Source of the DNA: an uncultured Candidatus Peregrinibacteria bacterium
Lineage (GTDB): Bacteria > Patescibacteriota > Gracilibacteria > Peribacterales > Peribacteraceae
Assembly (NCBI GenBank): GCA_903854335.1
Contig: CAINVY010000005.1
Span: forward strand, 124,001 to 188,000
Length of the DNA: 64,000 nt
Reading direction: 5' to 3'
Positions within the stretch are counted from its first letter, which is position 1; each line of letters begins with the position of its first letter. The translations under genes and the position numbers were made by a program. The notes under the pieces were generated by a model, which worked only from the letters and a program-made list of their open reading frames with translations, was not told the DNA's origin and did no database searches. Below, in pieces: positions 17,995-25,340 of this stretch.

Positions 17995-18022
17995 TTGACG
18001 CATCGAAAACGGGGCGTAAAAG
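17995..18022 (+). promoter_or_regulatory. Promoter of second tandem paralogue
   Basis: TTGACG (17995-18000), 16-bp spacer, TAAAAG (18017-18022), then the same TGCTCATTCTTTCTCCCC leader as copy A and the ATG at 18048. Upstream, ACTTGCG/CGCAAGT around 17847-17866 forms a 7-bp stem that may end the transcript of copy A. Confidence 0.6.
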
Positions 18023-18047
18023 ATGCTCATTCTTTCTCCCCTGCTCC

Positions 18048-18425
18048 ATGAATCATTACGAGGATGAGCATCACTCACCCGATGTCCCGGAGAAGCGCTC
18101 CCCGACTGAAATTATCCACGCCTTTCTTGAGAGGACCGAGCATAGTGCGAATCGGGTGAGAAGTAGAGAAGCAAAGGATTCGACTTGGGAAGAAATACAA
18201 GCCATCGAGTCTGCGCTGACCCATCGTCCCAATCCTGGTAAAGCCCTGTCTAAGGATGAAAAGAGAATGCTCATGCGCCTCTGTGATCCTGATCTTTGCA
18301 ATGCCCTGCCGCCCATTCGTTTCGAAGTCACAGAACCCGCGCATACAGCGCCCGGTCGCATGCAGGAATTCTTCAGAGATGCCCTTAGTCATCTTCTGCA
18401 TCGTTCTCCAGCGGCAAGCCACTGA
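18048..18425 (+). CDS. Small paralogous protein, copy B
   Basis: 125 aa, MNHYEDEHHSPDVPEKRSPTEIIHAFLERT onward. It is the diverged duplicate of the gene at 17434: the same helical segments in the same order, the same LxxDEKxMLxxLC block, and the same promoter and leader. The C-terminal tails differ (MQEFFRDALSHLLHRS here). No recognised domain. Confidence 0.7.
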   Translation: MNHYEDEHHSPDVPEKRSPTEIIHAFLERTEHSANRVRSREAKDSTWEEIQAIESALTHRPNPGKALSKDEKRMLMRLCDPDLCNALPPIRFEVTEPAHTAPGRMQEFFRDALSHLLHRSPAASH

Positions 18426-18471
18426 GATTTTCGTGCATCACAGTGAAGAACTTCTTTGCTAGAATCCCCGC

Positions 18472-18885
18472 ATGACTGCATACAGCTGGTATTCGAAACT
18501 TCGCAAGCCCTCGTGGGCGCCGCCGTCATGGATCTTCGGCCCCGTGTGGACCGTCCTCTACATCGGTATCGCAGTGTCGTTTTGCAGCGTGTTCCTTAAA
18601 GCGGTTGGCGGAACGGTTCCCTGGACGCTGACGATCCCTTTCGCCGTCAATCTCATAGCAAACGTCGCCTTCACTCCGTTGCAGTTCAAATTGAGGAGCA
18701 ACCTGCTTGCCGCTTTCGACGTCCTGATTGTCTTGATCTCGCTCCTATGGGCCATGATTGCCGTCTATCCCTTCGCAACCTGGATCACCTACGCGCAAAT
18801 CCCCTATCTCCTCTGGGTCAGCTTCGCGACATGCCTCCAGCTCACGATCACCTACCTCAACTCCCCACTCGCGAAAAGCAAGTAG
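18472..18885 (+). CDS. tspO: TspO/MBR family membrane protein
   Basis: 137 aa with five transmembrane helices. The family opening WYxxLxKPxWAPPxWxFGPVWTxLY is fully visible, followed by PWTLTIPFAVNLIANVAFTPLQF and SLLWAMIAVYPFATWITYAQIPYLLWVSFATCLQLTITYLN, matching the aromatic-rich TspO fold. TspO proteins bind porphyrins and lipids and act as stress sensors in the inner membrane. It follows copy B after 46 bp. In its helix 2-3 region, Q-F-K-L replaces the more usual N/F-F in the family, a minor variation. Confidence 0.92.
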   Translation: MTAYSWYSKLRKPSWAPPSWIFGPVWTVLYIGIAVSFCSVFLKAVGGTVPWTLTIPFAVNLIANVAFTPLQFKLRSNLLAAFDVLIVLISLLWAMIAVYPFATWITYAQIPYLLWVSFATCLQLTITYLNSPLAKSK

Positions 18886-18915
18886 GGAGCAGATCTTGCA
18901 AGACGACAATGGAAA

Positions 18916-19269
18916 TCAAGGAGCGTTCATAACGTCATCGATCTTCGACGTCATCGCATCGATCCTGGCCTCCTTCTCCTTCATCATATTCTTCTTCCCG
19001 AAGTAGATCTCGATGGCAAGATCCGCCATGGCATCGAGCTTCTTCCCCATCTTCTTCTCCAGACGCTCTTTAATCTTCTCCTTGAGGAGAACTTTCTTGG
19101 CGTGCTTGACCGCATCCTGGAGATCGCCCGCCGGGCAGTTCCCGATTTTTCCGCAACCGCAGGAGCAGAGAGGCATCGCATAGTCATCCTGGCAATGGCA
19201 TGAAGTGCACCCATGATCTTTACAGCATCCTGAACCGCATGGAGAGCCTGAACAGTGATCGTGTGACAT
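18916..19269 (-). CDS. Cys/His-rich metal-binding small protein
   Basis: 117 aa from MSHDHCSGSPCGSGCCKDHGC. The first 45 residues hold eleven cysteines and several histidines in CxC and CC arrangements (SCHCQDD, CSCGCGK), typical of metal-storage or metallothionein-like segments. The rest is a long charged helix (VLLKEKIKERLEKKMGKKLDAMADLAIEIYFGKKNMMKEKEARID). No exact family recognised. A strong 11-bp-stem hairpin sits 38 bp upstream of its start. It is convergent with tspO. Function is inferred as metal binding only. Confidence 0.65.
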   Translation of the reverse strand: MSHDHCSGSPCGSGCCKDHGCTSCHCQDDYAMPLCSCGCGKIGNCPAGDLQDAVKHAKKVLLKEKIKERLEKKMGKKLDAMADLAIEIYFGKKNMMKEKEARIDAMTSKIDDVMNAP

Positions 19270-19306
19270 AGAGGAGAGGGGGGAAAGAAATGGAAAGAAA
19301 TGCATT

Positions 19307-19340
19307 CAGAGTGATGCCAGCCCCGGATAGCATCACTCTG
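19307..19340 (-). promoter_or_regulatory. 11-bp perfect inverted repeat in the leader of the Cys-rich gene
   Basis: CAGAGTGATGC (19307-19317) and GCATCACTCTG (19330-19340) form a perfect 11-bp stem with a 12-nt loop. It lies 38 bp upstream of the ATG at 19269. It could be an operator for a metal-responsive repressor or an RNA hairpin in the leader. No T-run follows on either strand, so it is not an ordinary terminator. Confidence 0.5.
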
Positions 19341-19668
19341 GACACACTCCGTCCTATTCAAGGAAGTACGAACCGAAACAAAAGGAAAGATCAGTGTTGC
19401 AAAGGTCATCCCGGGAATCGAAGAAGCTTCGCTCTCTCACGATCAAAGAAGTAAAAGCGCGGGCGCCGGACGCTTCGAATATCCGGCTGTCGGCATGTAC
19501 AGGAACCGCATCGAGAGCATCCTGCGCACCGGGTGCAAAGTGAGGTTCCACAGAGACATCGATGACTTGCCATAATAAGAAGGGGTGAAAGGAGGTGCCT
19601 CTCGCGGGTTTCCGCGAGGGGCGAGGCGCACTCTAACGTGAATTACAATCGACACTCTGTAGCCTCTG
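19341..19668. other. Gene-free stretch with one GC-rich hairpin
   Basis: No convincing coding frame. At 19595-19631 a strong hairpin is formed: inner stem CTCGCGG/CCGCGAG with a GTTT loop, outer GTGCCT/AGGCGCAC with a bulge. On the plus strand it is directly preceded by GAAAGGAGGTG, which matches an ideal Shine-Dalgarno but has no start codon after it. On the minus strand the hairpin is 38 bp after the VOC-protein stop and may act as its terminator, although its following CACCTCCTTTC is only partly T-rich. Confidence 0.4.
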
Positions 19669-20061
19669 CTACTGCGGTTTCCAGTCTGTCGCTTGCATCA
19701 AGCCAAAGGCGTTGCCTTCCGTATCCACACACCCCGCGAACAGGCCAACGCCTTTGATCTCCATCTTGTTCTGACGGATGGAACCCCCGTTCTTCTCCAC
19801 TGCCTTGGTTGCCGCATCGATATCCGCCACAAGGATCGTGCAATCGTACGTGTAGAGTTTTCGTTCAGGGGTCCTCTGGTACATGCCACCGTTGATGCCG
19901 GGCGTATCACTCTGCCCGGATGTGAGTCCCCAGTAATCCATCCCGCCGTTCTCCGCGGTCATCATGCGCTCGATTTTCCAACCGAATGTTTCCTCATAAA
20001 ATTTCTTGGCACGGCCAAGATCGTCAGCTTGGATCTCGAAGTGAATCACACGATTTGTCAT
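19669..20061 (-). CDS. VOC-family (glyoxalase-like) protein
   Basis: 130 aa starting MTNRVIHFEIQADDLGRAKKFYEETFGWKIE, the typical vicinal-oxygen-chelate opening. The second beta-alpha-beta unit begins YTYDCTILVADIDAATKAVEKNGGSI and ends VGLFAGCVDTEGNAFGLMQ. These single-chain VOC proteins often bind a divalent metal through histidine and glutamate (H8, E10 and the C-terminal half are candidates), and serve as glyoxalases, dioxygenases or resistance proteins. The specific substrate is not evident. Upstream open codons to 20094 are not conserved. Confidence 0.88.
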   Translation of the reverse strand: MTNRVIHFEIQADDLGRAKKFYEETFGWKIERMMTAENGGMDYWGLTSGQSDTPGINGGMYQRTPERKLYTYDCTILVADIDAATKAVEKNGGSIRQNKMEIKGVGLFAGCVDTEGNAFGLMQATDWKPQ

Positions 20062-20320
20062 AGGAGTAGGTGGAAGAAAATGAAAATGCTTCACGCCCTG
20101 TGTTTCGTCCGCAACAGCGCAGACCGAAGCGCCCGCGTATCAGGCGCTCTGGACACCGCGAACTGACGCGTGTCGAGAAACCATGATTCCAGCGCACCCT
20201 TGAACCGACGAATGGGCCGATGTGTAGATCGATAGATGTACATAGAAAGAAGAATGAAAAACAGGCCCACTCTATGACGGAGTGCGGCTACGGCCAGTAG
20301 CCTGGGCTACCGCGCGAGGA

Positions 20321-20974
20321 TTAACTGCTCGGCAAGATTCTCCCCTGCGGATTCACCGTGATCATGCCGCGATGCTTGAGAACTTTGATGGATCGCGTGA
20401 CGGTGACGCGGTTGAGACCCGTGAGTTCCGCAATCCTCTCGTGGGAAAGGGCAAGAGGAACCGAGCCATGGAACCATGAGAAGAGATTGCGCTTCTTGCG
20501 CGCATAGCGATGGAGTTCCCCCAGCACCCGTTCCTGAGCGCTGGTTGTATCCAGTTTCAATCGCTCCTCGTAATCGCGAATGCGCTCCGTAAGTTTTCCG
20601 AGGAGTCGTGCCAACACCTCGGGATGCACGGTAACGACGCGCTGCAGATCCTCGGGTGGGAACATGCAGATGCGGCTCCCCGGCAGCAACTCCGCAAAGT
20701 GGGAGACCTGCTCCATATCCGGGAGAAAATTGCCAAAGAGCATGCCCGGCCCCAGAACATCAAACACCGTCCGCTTCCCTTCCGCGGAGTGATAGAGAAT
20801 GACTTCTCCTTCCTTCACAATAAACACCTTCCGATCATTTCCGTCGAAAGGTGTATAGAGACTTGTGCGCGACTTGCACTGCAAATCCTCCGCATGATCT
20901 GCAATCGTATGAACCTCCTCCTCGGAGATTCCCTCGAAGAGATCGAGGTGCGACATGTACCAGATCTTCTCCAT
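20321..20974 (-). CDS. Crp/Fnr-family transcriptional regulator
   Basis: 217 aa. The N-terminal cyclic-nucleotide-binding-like beta barrel spans about 12-120 (VFIVKEGEVILYHSAEGKRTVFDVLGPGMLFGN), and the long dimerisation helix follows (LTERIRDYEERLKL). The C-terminal winged helix has LSHERIAELTGLNRVTVTRSIKVLKHRGMITV, the Crp recognition-helix pattern. The FNR cysteine cluster is absent, and the cAMP phosphate-binding RxS motif is not obvious, so the ligand is unknown. It is divergent from a zinc-ribbon gene, and paired operator-like repeats lie between the two. Confidence 0.9.
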   Translation of the reverse strand: MEKIWYMSHLDLFEGISEEEVHTIADHAEDLQCKSRTSLYTPFDGNDRKVFIVKEGEVILYHSAEGKRTVFDVLGPGMLFGNFLPDMEQVSHFAELLPGSRICMFPPEDLQRVVTVHPEVLARLLGKLTERIRDYEERLKLDTTSAQERVLGELHRYARKKRNLFSWFHGSVPLALSHERIAELTGLNRVTVTRSIKVLKHRGMITVNPQGRILPSS

Positions 20975-20986
20975 GTAAAGATGTTA

Positions 20987-21059
20987 ATACTCGACACAAG
21001 AAGAAATCCAGAATTTCTACGATATTCTATCGCCGAGTGACGATTGACACGTCGAGTAT
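20987..21059. promoter_or_regulatory. Inverted 9-bp repeats between crp-like and zinc-ribbon genes
   Basis: ATACTCGAC (20987-20995) and GTCGAGTAT (21051-21059) are perfect inverted copies 55 bp apart. Extended, both read GTCGAGTATkAA. The second lies inside the promoter spacer of the zinc-ribbon gene, the first overlaps a TATTAA -10-like box 15 bp upstream of the regulator's ATG. They are good candidates for binding sites of the Crp/Fnr protein itself. Confidence 0.45.
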
Positions 21060-21072
21060 GAATTTTTATAAT
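21044..21072 (+). promoter_or_regulatory. Consensus sigma70 promoter of the zinc-ribbon gene, probably leaderless
   Basis: TTGACA (21044-21049), a 17-bp spacer and TATAAT (21067-21072) match the consensus exactly. The start site is expected near 21079 and the ATG is at 21084, leaving at most a few nucleotides of leader and no room for a Shine-Dalgarno. Confidence 0.8.
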
Positions 21073-21083
21073 CACACTGTTCT

Positions 21084-21323
21084 ATGAATACCAGTTGTCA
21101 GAGTTGCCTAATGCCCTTCTCCAAGGATCCCGGAAAACGGGAATCCGATCTGTACTGCAGTTATTGTTTTCAGAATGGAGCCCTCTGCTATAAAGGGAAT
21201 GACCTCAAGGAATTCCAGCAAGCTTGCTACAAAGGCATGGTCGCCAAGGGCATGAATAAGATCGCTGCGCGCTTCTTCACCTTTCTGGTTCGCTTTGCGC
21301 CACGATGGAGAAAGGCGAAATAG
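21084..21323 (+). CDS. Small putative zinc-ribbon protein (Zn_ribbon_2 type)
   Basis: 79 aa: MNTSCQSCLMPFSKDPGKRESDLYCSYCFQNGALCY. The CxxC-x(16)-CxxC spacing with MPF and YCSYCFQNG matches the short zinc-ribbon family in which such proteins start with CQSCxMPM. The C-terminal half is basic and hydrophobic (IAARFFTFLVRFAPRWRKAK). Its function is unknown. Expression is driven by the perfect consensus promoter just upstream, with a Crp/Fnr-family operator candidate inside its spacer. Confidence 0.75.
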   Translation: MNTSCQSCLMPFSKDPGKRESDLYCSYCFQNGALCYKGNDLKEFQQACYKGMVAKGMNKIAARFFTFLVRFAPRWRKAK

Positions 21324-21336
21324 AACCTGAGACCGC

Positions 21337-21987
21337 TTACTTTACCAAGCGAATGGGGTCATTTTGATTCCGAGCTTGCGACCACTCCTGCAGCTTTCCC
21401 ATCTCTCGCTCGATGGGATCCGCGCGCCTCAGCCGTGCAATCTGCGCCCGGGTGAGAATGGGATAGTGACGAACGGCATCGATGTAGGCGCAGATATCCC
21501 ATAGTTGATTCTCCGTCGTCATCCAGTGTGTGCGATCGAAGCGAGAGAGATCGACGATTCGGGAATACTCACGCAACGTTTTTACTCCATCATCGGTGAA
21601 GTACTCATGGAAGAACGACAGGGCAAGCTCGCGAACGGTTTTGTAAATCGCCTCGCGATAGCGCAGCACTCCGTGATTCGTTTTGCTGATCGCTCCCCAG
21701 CATCCATCGATTTGAAATACGGCGACGACATGATCAAAATCGCGCATGATCGAGCGCAGATCGATCACCAGCGGCCGCCACCCGGCGAGACGCAGCATCG
21801 CGGCCGCGAGTGCCGCACCTTCTATGCAATGGGCGCGCCATTCCCGCAGCACTTGCCGCGGGGAATAACTGGTCGGCTTTTCCCGCTCGAAATTCATGGG
21901 AATCGTATCCAGAAAATCCTGAATTTTGCGCGGGGTGTTGTAGGGGCGGATGATGCGGAGCTCTTCGCGCGTGAAACCGAAATCCAT
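21337..21987 (-). CDS. Transglutaminase-like hypothetical protein
   Basis: 216 aa from MDFGFTREELRIIRPYNTPRKIQDFLDTIPMNFE. The central part has HCIEGAALAAAMLRLAGWRPLVIDL followed by FDHVVAVFQIDGCWGAISKTNH. This places a cysteine at the start of a helix, a histidine in a strand and a downstream polar residue as in the Cys-His-Asp/Asn triad of transglutaminase/papain-like folds. Catalysis is not proven. The extension to 22206 overlaps the next gene and is rejected. It follows the flippase-like gene on the same strand. Confidence 0.65.
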   Translation of the reverse strand: MDFGFTREELRIIRPYNTPRKIQDFLDTIPMNFEREKPTSYSPRQVLREWRAHCIEGAALAAAMLRLAGWRPLVIDLRSIMRDFDHVVAVFQIDGCWGAISKTNHGVLRYREAIYKTVRELALSFFHEYFTDDGVKTLREYSRIVDLSRFDRTHWMTTENQLWDICAYIDAVRHYPILTRAQIARLRRADPIEREMGKLQEWSQARNQNDPIRLVK

Positions 21988-22076
21988 GGAGAGCAGTATA
22001 GCTTGACTCGCGGGAAACGGTGCGCACTTCCGTACTCTCGTCCTCTTTTGTGAAGGGTTCGCCAGGTGCGAAGCGA

Positions 22077-23063
22077 TCACATTTCTCCTCGTGCCAGTAT
22101 CCATCCGGGGATGAGCGGCAACCAGAGCGTAAGACCGCGCAGAAGGAGCGTTCCCGTCAACGCAGCTTCCACCGGCACCCCGAGAAGGGTCAATGTGGCG
22201 GTGCACCCCGCTTCAAAACCTCCGACGCCTCCGGGCAGGAAAGACACGGTCCCCGCAATCGACGCCGTGACGAGTGCAATGAACGCTGTCAGCGGACTGA
22301 TAAAGGTTCCGATGGCATTCATCATCACCCAAAGAGTCCCCGCGTCGAGAAGGAAGATGCCGATGTGGAGGAGAATCGTTTTGGAGAGCAGCACGGGCGA
22401 GAGCACACGCTTGGGTGAAACCTCAGCAGCGGCTTCCATCAGACGCGCGACGAATGTTTGGCGACCCAGCCAGCGAGGAGGAGTCCACGTGAGATGGTTC
22501 AAAAACCACCAGATCGCGAGAGGCACCACCGAAAGCATGACGGCGAAGATCGCGAAAAGGCTGAGGACAAGGAAGGTAGTGTGATGGGACCACCACACGG
22601 CCAAGAGCGACAAGATCGAAACAATGGCGAAGCCCGCCTTGTCAGACAGAACATCGACGAGCAATGCTTCCATCGCGAGCCCAGCAGGAACGCCTCGACG
22701 GCGCATGCCGTGGATGACAAGAAACGAGCCGGTCATCCCGCCTGCCGGCACCAACTGATTCATACTGAGCTGCTCCACGGAGAGGCGTGCGAGCGTCGCA
22801 ATATGCAAACGGCTACCACCGGACAAAGTGACCGCACGCCATACTGCCCCGGCGCACATGTAGGTTCCCAGCTGAAGCAGAATCGCAAGCAAGAGCCACC
22901 ACGGCTTGGCTTGTCTCAGGAGCTCCACGAAGTGTTCCGCCTTCCCAATGTTCATGACCACCAAGACGATGAGAACGATGAGCGTAAGCAAACTGACGAT
23001 CCATCCCCATTTGGAAAAGGGAAGGCGATCATTCTTCTCGACAATGTTCTGCGATGCATCCAT
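22077..23063 (-). CDS. Lysylphosphatidylglycerol-synthase-like membrane protein (UPF0104)
   Basis: 328 aa with about eight transmembrane helices. The family marks are the N-terminal basic segment, LSVEQLSMNQLVPAGGMTGSFLVIHGMRRRGVPAGLAMEALLVDVLSD and the late PGGVGGFEAG motif. Members of this family (the flippase half of MprF, and YbhN-like proteins) move lipids or lipid-linked compounds across the inner membrane. It lacks the C-terminal aminoacyl transferase domain, so lysylation is not expected. It sits upstream of the transglutaminase-like gene with a 90-bp gap. Confidence 0.85.
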   Translation of the reverse strand: MDASQNIVEKNDRLPFSKWGWIVSLLTLIVLIVLVVMNIGKAEHFVELLRQAKPWWLLLAILLQLGTYMCAGAVWRAVTLSGGSRLHIATLARLSVEQLSMNQLVPAGGMTGSFLVIHGMRRRGVPAGLAMEALLVDVLSDKAGFAIVSILSLLAVWWSHHTTFLVLSLFAIFAVMLSVVPLAIWWFLNHLTWTPPRWLGRQTFVARLMEAAAEVSPKRVLSPVLLSKTILLHIGIFLLDAGTLWVMMNAIGTFISPLTAFIALVTASIAGTVSFLPGGVGGFEAGCTATLTLLGVPVEAALTGTLLLRGLTLWLPLIPGWILARGEM

Positions 23064-23138
23064 AGGTGATCGACAGTGTAGCGTCAGTGCGTATGGATTT
23101 ATGCATCATTTGGATGACTATCTTTAGCAAGGATATTT

Positions 23139-23164
23139 CAACAAAGAAGGCCGCTTGCGCGGCC
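23139..23164 (-). terminator. Terminator after the exported DUF-type protein
   Basis: On the minus strand GGCCGC-GCAA-GCGGCC (23164-23149) with a GNRA-like loop is followed by TTCTTTGTTG. It lies 26 bp after the stop of the gene at 23190 and upstream of the flippase-like gene start at 23063. Confidence 0.6.
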
Positions 23165-23189
23165 CCCTGCCTTGCCGATGATGATGGGA

Positions 23190-23831
23190 TTACTGCGCCG
23201 CTGGTGTGCTGCTCGTGGCCGTATTTCCGCCGAAGGGACCATGCCCCATCCAACCACCGTGCTTTTCAGAATGCACCGGCAACGTTACACCGTGTTCCGT
23301 TGCGATCTGCTGGACCGTCTTGCCGCTTTGCATTTCCGTCTTCAGCTGGTCTGCCGTTATGCCAAGCTTCGTAGCGAGAGCAGTGAGATCCGAACCTTGT
23401 CCGAAACCACCTCGATCACCGAAGCCTTCTCCACGACCGCCGCCTAAGGGCATCATGGCCGACTTCAAATCCGGATTCGCCGTGATGGCGCTCTGGATCG
23501 CCGTGCGTTCGTCTTGATTCGCTTTCTGCACCGCAGCCTGGCGCTGTGTGTCATCCGTGATGGATGCGGCAGCCGTCAGTGCTGCTTCGTGCGCTTGCGT
23601 CGCGGTCTTCTCAACCGTAACGATTGCATCAACATTCTTCAGGAAAGCACCGTCCTTGGCAGCCATATCGGAGACCTGTTGCTGCGTCGGGATAGGACGC
23701 GTGAACGATGGAGCATTGGAACTCGTTGTTGCAGGCGTAGCTGCACTGGACACTTCTGCAATGATCGGAATGGCTATGGCGAGTGAGGTGATACCAGCGA
23801 TGGCACCGATCGTATATTTATTGAGCTTCAT
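23190..23831 (-). CDS. Exported hypothetical protein with a YckD-like repeat
   Basis: 213 aa from MKLNKYTIGAIAGITSLAIAIPIIAEVSSAA, a clear signal peptide. A helical region rich in alanine and glutamine (about 45-115) is followed by a glycine/arginine-rich segment (GGGRGEGFGDRGGFGQG) and then LTALATKLGITADQLKTEMQSGKTVQQIATEHGV, a motif seen in several exported bacterial proteins. The tail is histidine/glycine-rich (HSEKHGGWMGHGPFGG). Function unknown; a cell-envelope stress or metal role would be a guess. Confidence 0.7.
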   Translation of the reverse strand: MKLNKYTIGAIAGITSLAIAIPIIAEVSSAATPATTSSNAPSFTRPIPTQQQVSDMAAKDGAFLKNVDAIVTVEKTATQAHEAALTAAASITDDTQRQAAVQKANQDERTAIQSAITANPDLKSAMMPLGGGRGEGFGDRGGFGQGSDLTALATKLGITADQLKTEMQSGKTVQQIATEHGVTLPVHSEKHGGWMGHGPFGGNTATSSTPAAQ

Positions 23832-24014
23832 AGTATGCATTGGAAAAAAGTAGAAGAGGTATTGGTTAACCGTGGACAGTATATGCACGCACGATTAACG
23901 AAGGGTTAAGGTTCACTCTTTCTCGTGATATTGGCTGCTTTAAGGCGTTTAAATTGTTGCTATTCCGGGAGCGATGCCCCCTGGACATCATCAATTCTGA
24001 AGCGACGAAGACTC

Positions 24015-24719
24015 TCACGAATTCTCGCCCTCTTCCTTGCATTGCATGGAGAGAAAATACCGACGACTTTCGATGGAAATATTCCGTCGCTCTCCGCGCA
24101 AATGCGCACTTGCGGCCGCGATGACGTTCGGGTGGCTCATGGGTCCGTTCGCACGAATGATTCCCCCGAGACGAAGCCGGTCCAATGCCTTTCTCCACAT
24201 CCCGCCGAGCAACGTCGCCTCCAACGCATCGGTAGGATGCGCTCTCGCACAATCATCTTTCGCGGATGCTTCGCTCTCTTTCACCCCTTCGGCAAGAATC
24301 GTACACAGGCACTCCGGAAAAATGATCCGATCGAATGTTCCGATATCCGGCCACGCATCGAGAGCATCGAATGCCAGCGTTTCGAAGAAATTCCCCAACC
24401 CTATAATGGCCGGATCTTTATCTGCAACGACGATATTGGCCGAGGGAACGCCAAGCTCTACGAGCAATCGTTCGAGATGAGCCGGAAACGCGCCAACGCT
24501 CAGGAGACGTTTGCCGGGCTGCGAAAGCAACGTCACATCTTCCTGCGTCAGCAATCCCGTCGCGATGTGGTGACTCGGGCGAAAGTGCCAGAAGTACCGA
24601 TCGCTCTGCATGAAGCTGCGATCATCCGCATGGAGATCTTTTCCGAAGAGACGCTCTTCCATTTCTTGCGCCTTCTCAAACAACGGACGCTGCGATTCGC
24701 CGACTTTCTTGTTCTTCAT
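24015..24719 (-). CDS. Hypothetical protein, Rossmann methyltransferase-like
   Basis: 234 aa from MKNKKVGESQRPLFEKAQEMEERLFGK. KRLLSVGAFPAHLERLLVELGVPSANIVVADKDPAIIGLGNFFE looks like strand 1, G-loop, strand 2 with an acidic end, and FDRIIFPECLC like strand 4 of a class I methyltransferase. The G-loop is GAFP rather than GxGxG, so SAM binding is uncertain. Followed by 183 bp before the exported protein gene; divergent from the DUF1003 gene. Confidence 0.55.
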   Translation of the reverse strand: MKNKKVGESQRPLFEKAQEMEERLFGKDLHADDRSFMQSDRYFWHFRPSHHIATGLLTQEDVTLLSQPGKRLLSVGAFPAHLERLLVELGVPSANIVVADKDPAIIGLGNFFETLAFDALDAWPDIGTFDRIIFPECLCTILAEGVKESEASAKDDCARAHPTDALEATLLGGMWRKALDRLRLGGIIRANGPMSHPNVIAAASAHLRGERRNISIESRRYFLSMQCKEEGENS

Positions 24720-24841
24720 GCATGGATACTCAAGAGTGAATGAGGATGTGTCAATATCCCGATGATTCGATTCCCTTCCCCGCTTTGCGAATCGACTCAT
24801 CAATGATCAGGTATACTTCAACCGCCATTCTTTCATTCCCT

Positions 24842-25303
24842 ATGCCTGAGAAATCAACACCGAACACTCTCGCAGAAATACGACGCATGCGGAAGCCCGT
24901 TCACAATGTAAACACGGAACATCGATCGAGGCTCAGTACGCTGGATCGTCTCGCACTCTGGATCACGGATCATATCGGGACAATGGGATTTTTCTTCATC
25001 ATCCTCTGCTGGACGGCCGTTTGGCTGCTATGGAATACCGTCGCACCCGCAGCCGTTCGCTTCGATCCGGCACCGGCATTCGTTCTCTGGCTCTTCATCT
25101 CCAACATGATCCAGATCTTTCTCATGCCTCTTCTTCTCATCGGACAGAATCTTCAAGGAAGACACGCCGAGTTGCGCGCGGAAGCGGATTTTGAGGTCAA
25201 CACCAAAGCAGAGCAGGAGATCGAGGCAATTCTGATGCACTTGGAAAAACAGCACGAAATGATGCTCACGATGCTGCACAAACTCGAAAAGGAGTCGGAA
25301 TGA
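24842..25303 (+). CDS. DUF1003 membrane protein
   Basis: 153 aa from MPEKSTPNTLAEIRRMRKPVHNVN. The domain LSTLDRLALWITDHIGTMGFFFIILCWTAVWLLWN gives the first helix, and FVLWLFISNMIQIFLMPLLLIGQNLQGRHAELRAEADFEVNTKAEQEIEAILMHLEKQ the second plus the conserved basic cytosolic tail. This matches DUF1003, a common inner membrane family of unknown function. The in-frame extension back to 24740 is not conserved. Confidence 0.85.
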   Translation: MPEKSTPNTLAEIRRMRKPVHNVNTEHRSRLSTLDRLALWITDHIGTMGFFFIILCWTAVWLLWNTVAPAAVRFDPAPAFVLWLFISNMIQIFLMPLLLIGQNLQGRHAELRAEADFEVNTKAEQEIEAILMHLEKQHEMMLTMLHKLEKESE

Positions 25304-25340
25304 TCGATGGATCCTGCGATATCGTCAGCATCAGAAATGC

